From NCBI GenBank assembly GCA_951804985.1, contig OX638133.1, positions 10,684,501 through 10,748,500 of the forward strand: a stretch of DNA of 64,000 bases. Direction: 5' to 3'. Positions within the stretch are counted from its first letter, which is position 1. Every line of letters starts with the position of its first letter. The notes below the pieces were generated by a model that did not search any database, had not been told where the DNA came from, and saw only the letters and a program-made list of their open reading frames with translations. Position numbers and translations under genes: made by a program. This document shows positions 46,901-59,207 of the stretch, piece by piece. This DNA comes from Dryomyza anilis (Eukaryota > Arthropoda > Insecta > Diptera > Dryomyzidae).

Positions 46901-47696
46901 GGTACTATTTTCACACACTTCTCTGTCAAAGGTAGAATTATTCTCGATTCTTGATTTTTTTTTTTAATTAAACAAATAAAATAACATAATAAAAACAAAT
47001 GAATTATATATTATTAATATTACAATTACGAAAATAATACATAGAAAAATATAATAGATAAAATTTAATGCAAATCAAACAAAAATATTTGGTTAATAAT
47101 GTTAAAAACTAAAGTGTAATTAGTCTGTCAGTCAATGTTTTAAAATATCTGACTAAAGGAATTCAATAAATAAAATCTCGGTCGATTGAAAGGAAAATGC
47201 ATTGGAGCAACAGTAATAAACGAGCAACATGTTTAAAAATCAACAATCTAAAACTAATACAAACAACAACAAAATTCTAATCTATACAACAACAACAAAA
47301 ACAATAATAATAACAACCACAAAACGTATGACCCAATTTACATCGCCAACAACAACAATGTTCTATTCAATGTGCGCAATTACAACATATGTTGCTGTGT
47401 GCTGTGTTGTTCTAGTTGCGTTTCGCGTTGCCGCTGATATTCTGGCCTTTGTTGTTGCAATAAATATGCGTAGTTGTTGTTGTTATTGTCCGGCTGATCG
47501 CATGCAGTTTGGATTTTGTCTCAGCACGGCGTTGATTTTTTTTTGAAAATCTCGTACTTGCAGTCAATGTAGTTACAATGTGCTGACTGCAACAACATAT
47601 GTTGCTGACAATGTTGTTGCAATTTTTTTGAAAAAATTTGGATTTTTATTACAAGTTTTTATTGGATTTTATTAATATTTTCAAAATAAATTTATC

Positions 47697-48005
47697 TATA
47701 ACCAGGGACCGCAAAGAACCAACCGGAACCGTTTCGATTTTCGGAACAGTATTTTTTTTTTTAGTTAGAATCGGAACAGGAAACGCTATTTTTAAAAAAT
47801 CTTGGAACCAGAACCAATATTTTTGTACCTGTCAGGGAACGCAAAGAACCGGAATCGGCACCATTTTAATTTTTGGAACCGGAATAGGAACCGTTATTAA
47901 AATTTTTTGGAACTGAAACCGAAATCGGAACCCATACATTATTTTGTTGGAACCGGAGTTGCTATTTTAAAAATTTTGCACCGGAACCGGATCCGATATT
48001 CCAAA
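47697..48005 (+). repeat. Degenerate GGAACCGG repeat
   Basis: CAGGGACCGCAAAGAACC recurs about 126 bp later as CAGGGAACGCAAAGAACC, followed by many GGAACCGGAACC-type words. Open frames here are by-products. Confidence 0.7.
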
Positions 48006-48118
48006 GGGTTTTTGTCGCTGTGTATTTATAACACTTGCTCTATACGATTTTAGCTATAGGCATCCGAAACATTTTTTATGTACCTCGAAGGAACTGAGTT
48101 TGACTGCAATTCAAATTC

Positions 48119-48816
48119 GCACACAGAAAAAAATAATCGACGTACATATAGCAACCGATATTAGTTGCATTCATTAATCAATCCAGCAATGAAATTCAAT
48201 AATGTAATGAAAACATTTGCTATTCTTCGTTAAATCAACAATTCCGTTTGTTAATATGAATATTTGTATGTCAATGCAGCAAATTTATTAGTCGGTGCAG
48301 TTTCAGAAATTATATTATATTTGCTAGAACTACGCCGACTAAATTATTTGCTGCATTGACGTCCAAATATTCACATTAGCGAATGCTATTGTTTATATAA
48401 CGATAACGAATAGCAAATGTTTTCATTGAATTAGTGAATTTAATTGCTGGATTGATTAATAATAGTTGGACACTACAGTGCTATAAGAACTTAGGCCGAG
48501 CTCTCACCATTTTGAGCTGTGTGTGTTTTATTTGTACTCGAAGTGGTGGGACCTACAGTTTTTTTCCGAATCCGAACGGCGGCTGAGAGTTTTTCATAGG
48601 CAATGTTTTACTCTCGTAAGTTTGCCATTTACTGCCGAGAGGTAGCGCGGTATAGAAAAATGTTTTCTATGAAAAGATGTTATTAGCCCCAGTCCAGGCT
48701 TGAACCTGGGACCTTTCGGCTCTAAACACTGAGCTACCGCGTCTAGTGGCTAGTGGATTGAATAATGAATGCAAATAATATCGGTTGCTATATTTATGTG
48801 ATTATTTTTTCTGTGC
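48119..48816. mobile_element. Palindromic foldback element split by a SINE
   Basis: Outer ends GCACACAGAAAAAAATAATC and GATTATTTTTTCTGTGC; arms of about 200 bp (ATAGCAACCGATATTAG with ATAATATCGGTTGCTAT; ATGCAGCAAATTTATTAGTC with GACTAAATTATTTGCTGCAT) around a loop near 48320. The SINE (48461-48753) lies in the right arm. The outer ends resemble those of MITE family 2 (CAGAAAAAA). Confidence 0.8.
48461..48753 (-). mobile_element. tRNA-derived SINE, near full length
   Basis: Inverted copy with A box (GGTAGCTCAGTG on the minus strand) and B box (GGTTCAAGCCTGG). The 13 bp target duplication TGGATTGATTAAT / TGGATTGAATAAT (48448-48460, 48754-48766) has one mismatch. It is inserted in one arm of a palindromic element. 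Confidence 0.85.
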
Positions 48817-49221
48817 AATGTTATTTTAAACTATTGAATATTTTTAAAGTCAAAAATCATGAAATTCTAATTATATTGACGTCATGTTTACGTAATTCGT
48901 TGGTTGTTTTCGTTCGTTCAGAATACAGAAGACGCCCTAATGTCTCTTACTTTATTTACAAATAAACGACTATAAGACGAAATTTCAAAATTATAAAAGT
49001 CAAATAACTTGAAATCCAAATTCGTGTGACAAAATTTTGACGTGTAGTTTTCGTTACGTCATTCGTTTCGAAATACAGAAAGTAGTATACTATCACGCAA
49101 TTACAAGTCCCTTTAAAAAGATTTATTTGTTTTTTTTTAAATTTACAATTAAAAGATTTTCAGGTTTGAGAAATATTAAAATTTGTATAGTTTTGATTCG
49201 TATACATTTCGTATACATTGA

Positions 49222-49536
49222 TTTTTAAAACTCACTTTTTAAAAATATAAAAAATGAGAATTACAAAACATTCCCGAAAGTTCCTGCTCTATGAGTTCAA
49301 TACAGGGGCCCTATTCTGGTTTGATGAGAAATATAAAATGATAATGAAAATGAGACAAAAACTATTTTTTATATTATTTACTGAATATGAAAATAGTTTT
49401 TAACTCATTTTCATTCCCATTTTATATTTCTCATCAAACCGGAATAGATCCTCTGTATTGAACTCATAGAGCAGGAACTTTCGGGAATATTTTGTAATTC
49501 ACATTTTTTATATTTTTAAAATGTGAGTTTTAAAAA
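49222..49536. mobile_element. Foldback MITE (315 bp)
   Basis: A near-perfect palindrome: TTTTTAAAACTCAC to GTGAGTTTTAAAAA, with AAGTTCCTGCTCTATGAG opposite CTCATAGAGCAGGAACTT and TTTGATGAGAAATATAAAAT opposite its complement. Arms of about 150 bp meet near 49379. It abuts a MITE family 1 end, suggesting insertion into that element. Confidence 0.85.
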
Positions 49537-49564
49537 GGTGACTTTTACGTCTACAACGATGGTA
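49537..49564. mobile_element. MITE family 1 right-end remnant
   Basis: GGTGACTTTTACGTCTACAA then CGATGGTAT is the family 1 terminus, directly abutting the foldback at 49222-49536. Confidence 0.6.
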
Positions 49565-51631
49565 TGTTATTTGAAAAAGTGGAAATTATTAATTTGAAGA
49601 CTATTTATTTAGATTTTCTGAAACACAATAAAATACAAATTGTTTCTACATTGTTCATGCGCACCATACGAATATCATACGTAAGCGGAAGTTTGTTTAA
49701 AAAAACTAAACTAAATACATAAAAGTTTGATAGATAAAAAAATATACAAATGTGTGGTTTCTTTTTTTTTAGTTAAAAACGAACTAGGGTGATATGTGGT
49801 TTTCATATCTTTTGAGAATTTCAAAGTTTTTTTTTTAAATGTACACAAACAAAATTTTTTTTTCATAAAATTTTGCATCATTTAAAAACAAAAATTCACT
49901 TATGCTTTTTAATTTTTAATACAAATTTTTAATACAAATTTTTAATACAAATTTTATCGTTATATATTTGTAATCACATTTATTATACATGTGATAAATG
50001 AATAACAAATTTTCACTCATGTTTTAGGCAATTTGAGAAAATCAATTAACGTATTCACAGTTTCGTGACATTGTATGAATACGACAGTACGGCAATTGAA
50101 CTGTGAGCACCACTTTTCTGCTTATTAAAATATTTCGTCTAAAGATTCTTATAAAAATAGGATTTTTTTTAAATTATCATAAATATTCCTCGATTAAAAA
50201 AAAAACAACTAAATTAACATTTTATGTGCACTATTTGTCTTCAATGTTGACCATTTTTCTTCATTTCATAAAATACAACACCAAAAAACATGCCTCAGGG
50301 CTACTCTCAAATACAACAATTGTGGTATTTTAGTTTTATAAGGGATGCAACAACAGATTGACGTTTCTGTGCTATTGTTTCGTATATATACATAGTATGA
50401 ATACCATACTTAAATATGATGAACTGTGAATACGCTAAATGACAAAATTAAAATTTGTATTTTTATTTTTGAAAATTTTAAATTACATACATTTTAAAAA
50501 AGAAACAAATCATGGGTTTCGAAGATGTGATACACCATTGGAAAGGTAATTTAATTGTCTAAAACATGAGTGAATTTATAAATCAATTTTCTTGATTAGG
50601 TTATGTCAGAAATATGCATTTCTAAAACACCCTGTATCATAAAGTGGGTGCTAAATTAGACATTTTTTATGTAATATTTTCTTATTTTTTTGAGTCATAG
50701 CATAACCCCTGACATCGATGAACCAAACACCCAGTATAAGTCATTCATTCTGATAATGGAACATATACTTTAGGTGGCAACATAGTGTCAATTAAATGTA
50801 TTATGTTCCATATAAGTAGAAAGTATGGAATGAAGAACCTTATAAGAATATGTTTATAAATAATATAGCAAATTAACTTTAAAATGGAATAAATGTATAT
50901 TATTATGTCATCGCATATTTTTATCATTATGTCTTTATAAAATCTGTAATATATAACAATCATGGCACTGCTTAGGATCTTTATTATATTTATTTTCAAT
51001 ACAAACACAGTTTAAATTACAGTTGAAGTTCAAATAAGGTGAACCAACACTTTAATGGATCCAAATTTGTGTCAGCTAAGCCTCGCTCCGGTGCTTTTTG
51101 ACTGGAAATTGGGTGGCAAATAAGTATATTACGCATGATTTGTTAATGACAATTGTGTGGCTACCACTTAAAGTTGTCTCAAAGTGGTTTCTGGGGAAAT
51201 TATTTTAAAATAATTATTGCAATTGTTTTTTTACATATATGTGAAAATAAACAATTCATATCTACAGACATAATTCTTATCTGCATTTTATAACTATTCA
51301 AAAAAAAAGAAATGTTATAATTGTGGTTTATCATTCAACTTGTTTCAAGATAAAAGTCGTTAAAAACTTAAGATGTGGTTACAAATTTGATAAAATAGCC
51401 TTAAATATATTAAAATATAGCAGAAATTGATATATTAAAAATTAGACGGTGCTGTTATTGATTTCGTCGAATTTAGAAAACGTCAATTGTCGATTCGTTC
51501 ATATTTAAATCAATTTTCTCTCCGATATTTGATCAGAGTAAACATAATTATTAGAAATATTATAATGTTCTACAATTTATTTGTTTTATTTTTTAACTAA
51601 AGTTAAAAATTCGTCGAAAAAATTAATTTTA
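49565..51631. other. AT-rich DNA, nothing recognised
   Basis: Contains a short AATTTTTAATACA tandem (about 49908-49955). No gene. Confidence 0.5.
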
Positions 51632-51882
51632 GAGCCATGTTTTGGCTCTAGATCAAATTTCCATCAAATTTCATATAATGTCTCTCGAATTTCATTCGAT
51701 GTCTCAGTACAAAAAATTATTTTGATAATGATGTCAATCACTTTGCGTTGATTTTATCAATTTGAATTCGTTTGGAAATCATTCTTTTTATTTTGAATTG
51801 TAATACTGAATTCAAAATTATTTGTTTACAAGTTTTCTATGTAATTCGATCGGAATTCGATCGTAAGCCGGAACATGGCCCA
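51632..51882. mobile_element. Inverted-repeat element with GGGCCATGTTCCGG-type ends
   Basis: AGAGCCATGTTTTGGCTCTA on the left pairs imperfectly with CCGGAACATGGCCCAT on the right, each followed inward by GATC(G/A)AATT words. The ends resemble GGGGCATATTCCAAC-TTTTGATCGAATT in the repeats at 21.5 and 56.9 kb, suggesting one divergent MITE family. Confidence 0.55.
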
Positions 51883-52224
51883 TAATAATTGAAAAATGAT
51901 ACAAATCTTCATCTCATATATGATCTTTGAGTTTATTGCTTTATTTACTTTTCCTATTATAATAAATCGTTGTTCCCCTCATTATATATTCTATATTTAG
52001 CTACAATTAATAGTCATTTATACTCTGGATCATTTAACCATATTGTGTGATTTATTTTCCGCATAATTCATGATTTTATGGTCGTTGTCAAGCATTGGTT
52101 AGATAAATAAATTAATGCTTTTTTAATTGACCCAATTTTTAATGGAAAAACAAAAATAATATATGTAGTAGAAAAAAATAAGCAAATAAATAAAAGAAAA
52201 CCAACAACATATGAACACTCCAAC

Positions 52225-52345
52225 GCCCCATATTTATTGGATTGCCATGGCGCATTTATCGATTAGATGCGCGCGCATTTGTTGAAATGCGAGGGGGCCA
52301 AATGAGCGCCAAATACACGCAGCACGAGATACATTTTTTTCGGCA
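52225..52345. promoter_or_regulatory. Possible conserved non-coding element
   Basis: An isolated GC-richer 120 bp (TTTATTGG, GCCATGGCGCATTTATCGAT, GATGCGCGCGCATTTG, GCGAGGGGGCC) packed with homeodomain-like TTTAT and ATCGATTA words. No frame. Enhancer-like only by appearance. Confidence 0.25.
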
Positions 52346-52420
52346 TACCCCATGCAGTTGATTTTTTTTTTTTTTTTGAAATTACTATGGAAAAATGAAA
52401 ATATATGTTATGTAAAATTG

Positions 52421-52618
52421 CACCCAGAAAAAATACTATATAAATAATAGTTTTTTACTTTTAAAAATAGTCAATAGGATAAATTATTATTTAAATCGTA
52501 AAATACCATTAAATACTAGAAAATACCATGACATTGCCATTTTTTTTGTATACTATTAAATCAATAATTGTCCTATTGACCAATTTTAAAGGGATTTGAG
52601 GGAATTTTTTTCTGGGTG
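52421..52618. mobile_element. MITE family 2, copy 2 (198 bp)
   Basis: CACCCAGAAAAAATACTATA on the left and TTTTTTTCTGGGTG on the right; the GTCAATAGGA / TCCTATTGAC subterminal repeat is shared with copy 1. Confidence 0.85.
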
Positions 52619-52861
52619 TGGATTTAATATGAAAAAATCATGTCTGAAAATTGTTTCATGCAGAAATTCACTTTGTAAATTTTATTATAATTATTTTTTT
52701 TGTTTTTTACATAACTTTTAATGAATTGAGTACATTTCAGTTGTTTACTTTTCATTTTTTTTTTGTATCAAGAAAGTATCTAAAACATAAATCTAAAATT
52801 ATCACATAACAAATTTAAATTTAGTTTTATTATTATGCAAAATGTAATTTATACAAATATA

Positions 52862-53740
52862 TGCTATCCGAAAAGTATCTATTGTCAGAAAAGTATTTAA
52901 TGTTTTAAAAATATCTGCTGTACGAGAAGGTATTTGCTGTTTAAAAAGTATATGCTGTCTGAAAAGTATCTGCTATATATAAAGTATCTTCTGTCTGAAC
53001 AGTATCTGCTGTCTGAAAAGTATCAAATGTTTGAAAAGTATTTTCTATCCGAAAAGTATGTTCTATCGGAAAAATATCGTATGTCTGAAAAAGTATCTAC
53101 TGTCTGAAAAGTATCTAATGTTTGAAAAATATCTGCTGTACGAGAAGGTATTTGCTGTTTAAAAAGTATATGCTGTCTGAAAAGTATCTGATATTTATAA
53201 AGTATCTTCTATCTGAAAAGTATCAAATTTTTGAAAAGTATCTGCTATCTAAAATGTACTTGCTGTCTGAAAAGTATTTTCTATCCAAAAAGTATGTTCT
53301 ATCGGAAACTTATCGGATGTCTGAAAAGTATCACATGTCTGTAAAGAATCTGTTGTCTGAAAAGTATCTACTGTCTGAAAAGTATCTACTGTCTGAAAAG
53401 TATCTACTGTCTGGACGGTATCCGCAATCTAAAAACTGTTTAATCTTTGAAATGCATATGCTGCCTGAAAAGTAACTGTTGTTCGAATAGAATCTGCTGC
53501 ATGAAAAGTATCTTCAGTCTGAATAGTATCTGCTGAAAAATATCTGCTGTCCGAGAAGGTATTTGCTGCCTGAAAAGTATCTGATATTTATAAAGTATCT
53601 TCTGTCTGAAAAGTATCTACGGTCTGCAAAGTATCTGCTGTGCTGTCTAAAAAGTATCTACTGTCTGAAAAGTATCAAATGTTTGAATAGTATCTGCTAT
53701 CTGAAAAGTATCTGCTGTCTGAAAAGAGTATCTACTGTTT
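52862..53740 (+). repeat. 18 bp satellite array (CTGTCTGAAAAGTATCTA)
   Basis: About 48 units. A distinctive CGAGAAGGTATTTGCTG variant occurs at about 52923, 53141 and 53552, indicating higher-order units of about 218 bp (12 monomers). The 117-codon frame of SEKYLL repeats at 53122 comes from the array. Confidence 0.93.
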
Positions 53741-56124
53741 TAAAAAAGTTAACCTATTTCTGCTAAATTATACAAAATAAAACTAAATTTCTATAGTTTT
53801 AATAACGCTGCTTTGTAGCTGCTGCTGCTACTGCTTTAGCCAATGTGTATCTTTTGGATTCACAATTTGTGGTTCTGTGGTTCTGTGAAAAAGCTCTGTT
53901 ACTGCTGCTACTGCGCTGCCGCTGTAATAAATAGGTCGCTGCCTGGCAAAACTACTTTAGTTTTTTTTTTTTTTTGTACATATAAAATGTTCAATTGCTG
54001 CTTATTGACCAACAACTAATGCAGGCAGCACGTTTATATAAACTACAGAGTATATGTATATAGAAATAAACTTAAAGGCGGAGAAAAAGCTGCCACAAAA
54101 ATTTGAAAGCTTTTAAATGCTTACGTATATTTTTTTGTAGTTCTCCCACTCTTTATATAAAAAAAGCTTATGCGAAAAAGCTTTCTCTATGCATGATGTC
54201 AGCCAGCGTTTGCACAAAATAATAGTTTTCGTGTTTTAATTTTTTTTATATTTTATGTGTAATTTTGTTCATTTTATTAGGCATTAATTAATCATTTTTA
54301 TAGACACCAATAATTTTTTACATTAATTTAAGTGTTTTTTTTTATATACCTATATTTTAACACCTTTGTCACATTACCTCTATGAAATCCGCCTACTTAA
54401 GTCTTACAAGGGTTTCCAACCGTGTTGTAATTCAGTTGTTAGTTTTTATATTCAATACTAACAAAATACTTTAGTGCTTAAAATAATCTAATATAAATTT
54501 TTTTAAGACCATAATCGATCGATATATTGAGAAATGAGTATTAAAACACCAAATTAATATCATTTGATCGAAATGAACGTATGTATATATCCGACCCTTT
54601 CAGTCCATAAAATGCAATGTAAAAAAACTGCATTTTGCACGAAAACTATTCAATTTTTTTTTGTAATTAACCCGAGTGGATTTAGTTTAGAATAAAATCA
54701 ATATCTGATCAGGCTTGCTTGTTTTCAAATAAGTTAATGTTCAGCTTTCTACATCAGTGCCTGATTCAAAACGTGACGCTATTCGAAGATGCTCTCCAGA
54801 TCAAGTTGCCTGATCAGTTTTCCTGATCATAGACCTATCCTAATTTTATATAATTCGATTTATATTTAAATTCTTCTAAAACTGCTTTACGAAATTCGAG
54901 CACTTTCAAACCAAAAATGGTTTTGTGGTTTACACAAAGTGATCTCAATAACATTTGTAATGACAAAAAGTCAACGTTTGGAGACTAAATAAGATATTTC
55001 AAATCTTTAAGAATTTGCATTTGTTTTGCATTTGTGTTTTTTATTTATTACAATAGTTTATGTTATTAGAATTATTTTTATTTGAAAAACTTTTTAAAGA
55101 TTTTTCGTTCATATTCAGCCCTATTGTGAAAGCCAATACCCACGAATATGATTCTCCATTCCCAATTCTCCTATCAGGAAGCAAACTCCCACGAATTTTT
55201 TCTCATATAAAATACTCCTCTATCGGCAATGATTTCGAAACTTTGAAAATTAATTTAAGGGAAAAATCTAGCGATCAGCAATGTGAAAAGATTGGGAATT
55301 TTATTCCACATTCCCTCAAAAAATTCCATTGAATTTAGTCGGAGAATTGTAAATCGCAAGCATGAGTTTGTCCATTTATTGACCATTATATGTTACTAAA
55401 AATATTTTTGTACGCTTAAGGTCAAAAACAACGACCATAAAAATAAATTATACCATTCAATGGAATTGCTACCTGATACTGCTCGATGATTTCAAACAAA
55501 AAACAGTAAGGATGGAAGTAGTAAGATTGGTTAGACATTATTATAAATTATTGCAATCTTAGTCTATCTAAACCGCTTTTAAATTCTCTACAAATATGTA
55601 CTAATTTGCGGTCAGAATTTAAAGAGGTCATATAGTTTACAATTAAAGTATATAAATTCATAGTAAGACAATTTTCTTTCATTTGATGTAGTTTGTACAT
55701 ATAGTGTACCGGATTTATTAGAGTACCATAACCTGGTTTATATATTTTAAAGTAAAGGGGTGGTTTAAAAATATGTACTCATCGGCCGGCAGTAAAAGTG
55801 TTTCGGAAAATCTGAAAGGTCACATATCATACGTGATTAAACTCCCAAACATCGTACAATCTAAGTCCTGGGAGGGATTTTTTTTCTCATAAGTGTAGGA
55901 TCTGGTTCCATTAACCTTTAAATGCCCACTGGTTCCGTGCTGCCAACTCATATTTTCATTTTTCCCGATATTCTTAGCAAAATTCCCCATATTATATCAT
56001 ATATAACGCAATATGTTATTCATTCTTGATTTCTTTAATTTTCGAATGACATTTATCAGCCATTATAAATTGAGAAAAATTATTTGTTATTACCAAGTGG
56101 TGCTAAATTTATTAATTAAGGTCC
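53741..56124. other. Non-coding DNA, no gene seen
   Basis: CTG-rich patch 53805-53940 (TGCTGCTGCTACTGC); repeated CTGATCA words at 54705-54830; a 90-codon frame at 55060 without recognisable features. Confidence 0.5.
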
Positions 56125-57056
56125 AGTATTTCAGTGAAAGTTTAAACTTAGTTTAAATAAATATTTCAAAAGTCTATAGTTCCAAATCAAAATGTTCGAA
56201 TTTCTTTATCCTTTACAGACAGATAGATAGACAATTAGAACTCAGTTAATATGATATTTTTAATATATGTGAAATATTGACTATAATATGACTGAAAAAA
56301 CGAATCATATTAAACAAATTAATTAAAATAGTAATGAAAATGGGCAATTTATGCAGATAAAAATATTTTAAATAGGAGGAAACTATTTCGAAAATTAAAT
56401 TAATTTTTTTTTAAATTTGATCATTTGTTTACTCAATTTTTCTCATTGATATTTTTAGTGTCGAAATTTTAAATTTCCAATAATCGCAATCTTTAAAATA
56501 CTGGAAACTATATTTTTTCAACTATTAATGTCAAATTTGCAGGCCTTACATTAAGTAAAAATGTATCCTTTATTTAAAAACATAAAATCAGATACATTCA
56601 AAAATGTTAAAGAAAATTATCTTGAAATCGTATTTAATAGATTGTATTTATTAGAAGCCAAATTATGATCATTGACTGATTGGAATATAGAGATATGTTC
56701 AAGTTTACGATCGAATCCGATTTTACCTGCAAAATTCTAAAAATACGATTTTGAATTTTATTTTCCAAACGAATTGAAAGCGTTGAAGTCAATGCATGCT
56801 GCTTAAATTCATTTCAAAAATTATTTATTGTACTAAGATCGAATCTAAAACTAAAAACGTTTGTTTTAAAATGTTCATATGAAATTCGATCAAAATTTGG
56901 AATATGCCCCTATATTCCAATACTTAAAAATGTAAAAAATGTGACAGATCCTAATTTGAAATTACCCGCCAAAAGTTGACCATTCCCCGATTACCTACTA
57001 AGACTAAAATTCCCCACAAATTGGGGAATTCCCCTCCAGTTGGAATCACTGCACTG
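56125..57056 (-). repeat. Dispersed repeat with internal VNTRs, copy 2
   Basis: The minus strand matches 20970-22425 from CAGTGATTCCAACTGGAGGG through GAATTCCCC, one unit of the 125 bp repeat, the GCATGCT region and AATTCGTTTGG to CTTTCACTGAAA. Confidence 0.8.
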
Positions 57057-57159
57057 AAACCAACGGACCTAAATCAAAATTTCGATTAATGGATTGAATT
57101 TAATATTTCTGCTTCGACTTTTAAAATGTTGGCCGGAGTGAAGCCAGTCTCTCAGCCAA

Positions 57160-57300
57160 TAGTCAAACGTCCGAGAATTTACCAACCATGGAGCGATCTA
57201 ATATGTAGAAATGAAAAGGTGTCCAAATGTTGTTCATGAATATAACGAATATATGGCCGGTGTTTACCTTCGAGACAAATTTCTCGTAGTAAAAAAACTG
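57160..57300 (+). pseudogene. piggyBac-type transposase fragment
   Basis: The frame from 57202 reads YVEMKRCPNVVHEYNEYMAG, then VYLRDK, matching the piggyBac-family block around 'P-x-V-V-x-x-Y-N-x-x-M-G-G-V-D'. The aspartate of GVD is Tyr here. An in-frame TAA lies immediately upstream; before it a shifted frame reads PWSDL, plausible for the preceding conserved block, so at least one frameshift is likely. No terminal repeats or TTAA sites were tied to it. A dead scrap. Confidence 0.6.
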
Positions 57301-57384
57301 TTTCATCAAAACAAAATGCCAATGTTCATACATTTATGCTATTTTTTTACCATAAAATTTCTTGATTTTTCTTCAAACATTCCT

Positions 57385-57485
57385 ATGTATTTAATGGTAT
57401 TTCCCGATTAAAATAATAATTTATCCTATTGACTATTTTTATTAGTAAAAAACTATTATTTATATAGTATTTTTTTCTGGGTGTA
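57385..57485 (-). mobile_element. MITE family 2, truncated copy 3
   Basis: Matches the minus strand of the 52421 copy from ATTTAATGGTATT through TATCCTATTGAC to TTTTTTCTGGGTGT; the other half is missing. Confidence 0.75.
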
Positions 57486-57527
57486 CATTTTATTCAGCTC
57501 AAATAAAAATTCAGTCTTTTAAGGAAT

Positions 57528-59059
57528 ATGTAGAGCAGGCATGTCAAACTGATTTGGCATCACGGGCCGCATTGGCAACTCTAAAGATGAGGCGGGCCGC
57601 AATTGTGTACCATACAACTTCGCTCGTTTTTTACATTTGGTTCTTCTGTTGGAAAATAAAATATAATGTTAAGATGATAACATTTTCCAATAATCCTCGT
57701 TAAAAGCGCCGCAGGCGAAAATTTTGTAAAATATGGTGCGATTTTTGTCTGTTTGAAATATATAGAAAATTTCTTTGATCCTGCCAAAAATTTTGTCAGG
57801 GGTATATACAATGGAGTATATTTGAAACACCAGAGACAATTTTGTAAAACAGCTCCAACAATCATACAAAATTATTTCAATTTTTTATGTCCGCAAAATC
57901 GTACGATATCTAATTAGCTCTTGTACCAATATCGAAGGCCAAATCGTACTAAAACTACAAAAATAGTTTAAAGCGACATATCGCCGATTTTTTTTTTTTT
58001 TTTTGAAACGATAATAAAAACGATTCTGGATTAATATTGCATCAAATAGTTCAAATATATAGAGATATATTTCAAAAACATTGCGATGTGGAAAATGTTT
58101 AAATATCCTAACATAAAATTTTACTCTACTAAAATTACGAAATTTAAAAAATTAGAAACTAGATCGAATTTTGGTATCCTAGTTAGTTCGAGAAAACTTC
58201 GAGACATAAATCACATGGCAGACTTCTTACCAAACACATTGAAAAAGTTTTTTTTTTAAATATCGTATATAAATTTGATATTTATATAAATTTGAAATTT
58301 ATATAAATTTGAAATTTATATAAATTTGAAATTTATATAAATTTGAAAAGGGTTCCTTTTTATGTACAACTAATTTAAATTGCAAAGACAATCCATTGAT
58401 TAGAGATGTACGGATTTAGAAGTTATAACAAAGTTTATTTTATTATCCTTATAATGGGGTTTGCAGCATTCTACGGTCAAGAGTTTTTTTCTACGACCAC
58501 AAAAAGTGATTATTGATTAATTTTTTGAAACTTTGGACCACTCTATCTCTGGTGAAGGTGAGTCTGGAACTCTGATAGATTTGGTGTGGAATGTCTCTAA
58601 ACAAAAAGTTTTACTTACTAAAAAAAATGTTAAAATGAATACAATTTCAATTTTAACAATGCAAGACTCTTGTCTATTCTTGTTTTATTTTGATCGCGTC
58701 TTTATTTGATACTGGAGCTAATTCAGAAAATGGTTTTGTTAAATATGTGTTTAAAATGAAAATTATGATAATAAATTAAGACTCGAGTCTTCAAGTCTCA
58801 ATTTCTCATTATTAAATTTTGGAAAATATAAAAATATTGATTTTTTTTAAATAAATTAATAAGTTTTTAACCAAGAATAAATGGTAATCTTGATTGTGCC
58901 TCAGTTATTTAATATAATTATCATTTTAACGCCTGAAAATAAAATATTTTTAAAATTTTTCAATTCTTAAAAATATATTTTTCTTATATTATTTAGAAAG
59001 TCTTCGCGGGCCGCACAGAAATGTTGAAGGGCCGCGTGTTTGACATGTCTGATGTAGAG
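57528..59059. mobile_element. Non-autonomous hAT element with 8 bp target duplication
   Basis: The element body is 57536-59051 (1516 bp). The left end is CAGGCATGTCAAACTG and the right end, read inward, is CAGACATGTCAAACACG; both are followed by GGGCCGC/GCGGCCC-rich subterminal DNA. The 8 bp ATGTAGAG is repeated exactly on both sides (57528-57535, 59052-59059). End sequence and duplication length identify the hAT superfamily. The interior is AT-rich with no recognisable transposase, so this copy is non-autonomous. A short 18 bp-type tandem (ATTTATATAAATTTGAA) lies at about 58270-58345. Confidence 0.92.
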
Positions 59060-59207
59060 TATAGATCAGGATTCTTTGTTGAGAATGGATCAGGTCCCTA
59101 ACCTTAACCAATTTCCACTCGGGTCATATCGATTCTGGTTTTATTGTATCGGTATGGTGGTATCGGTATGGTGGATTCGGTTGGTGGTGGTTACGGTTTT
59201 AAACTAT

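Noticed and set aside
47229..47546. 105-codon frame with a hydrophobic Cys-rich part
   Set aside because: Built from CAA/GTT trinucleotide runs and ACATATGTTG palindromes; no support for a protein.
53122..53475. 117-codon SEKYLL repeat protein
   Set aside because: By-product of an 18 bp satellite whose period is a multiple of three; neighbouring units are out of frame.
57581..57865. 94-codon minus-strand frame inside the hAT element
   Set aside because: No hAT transposase motifs (no dimerisation block, no catalytic residues); chance frame.
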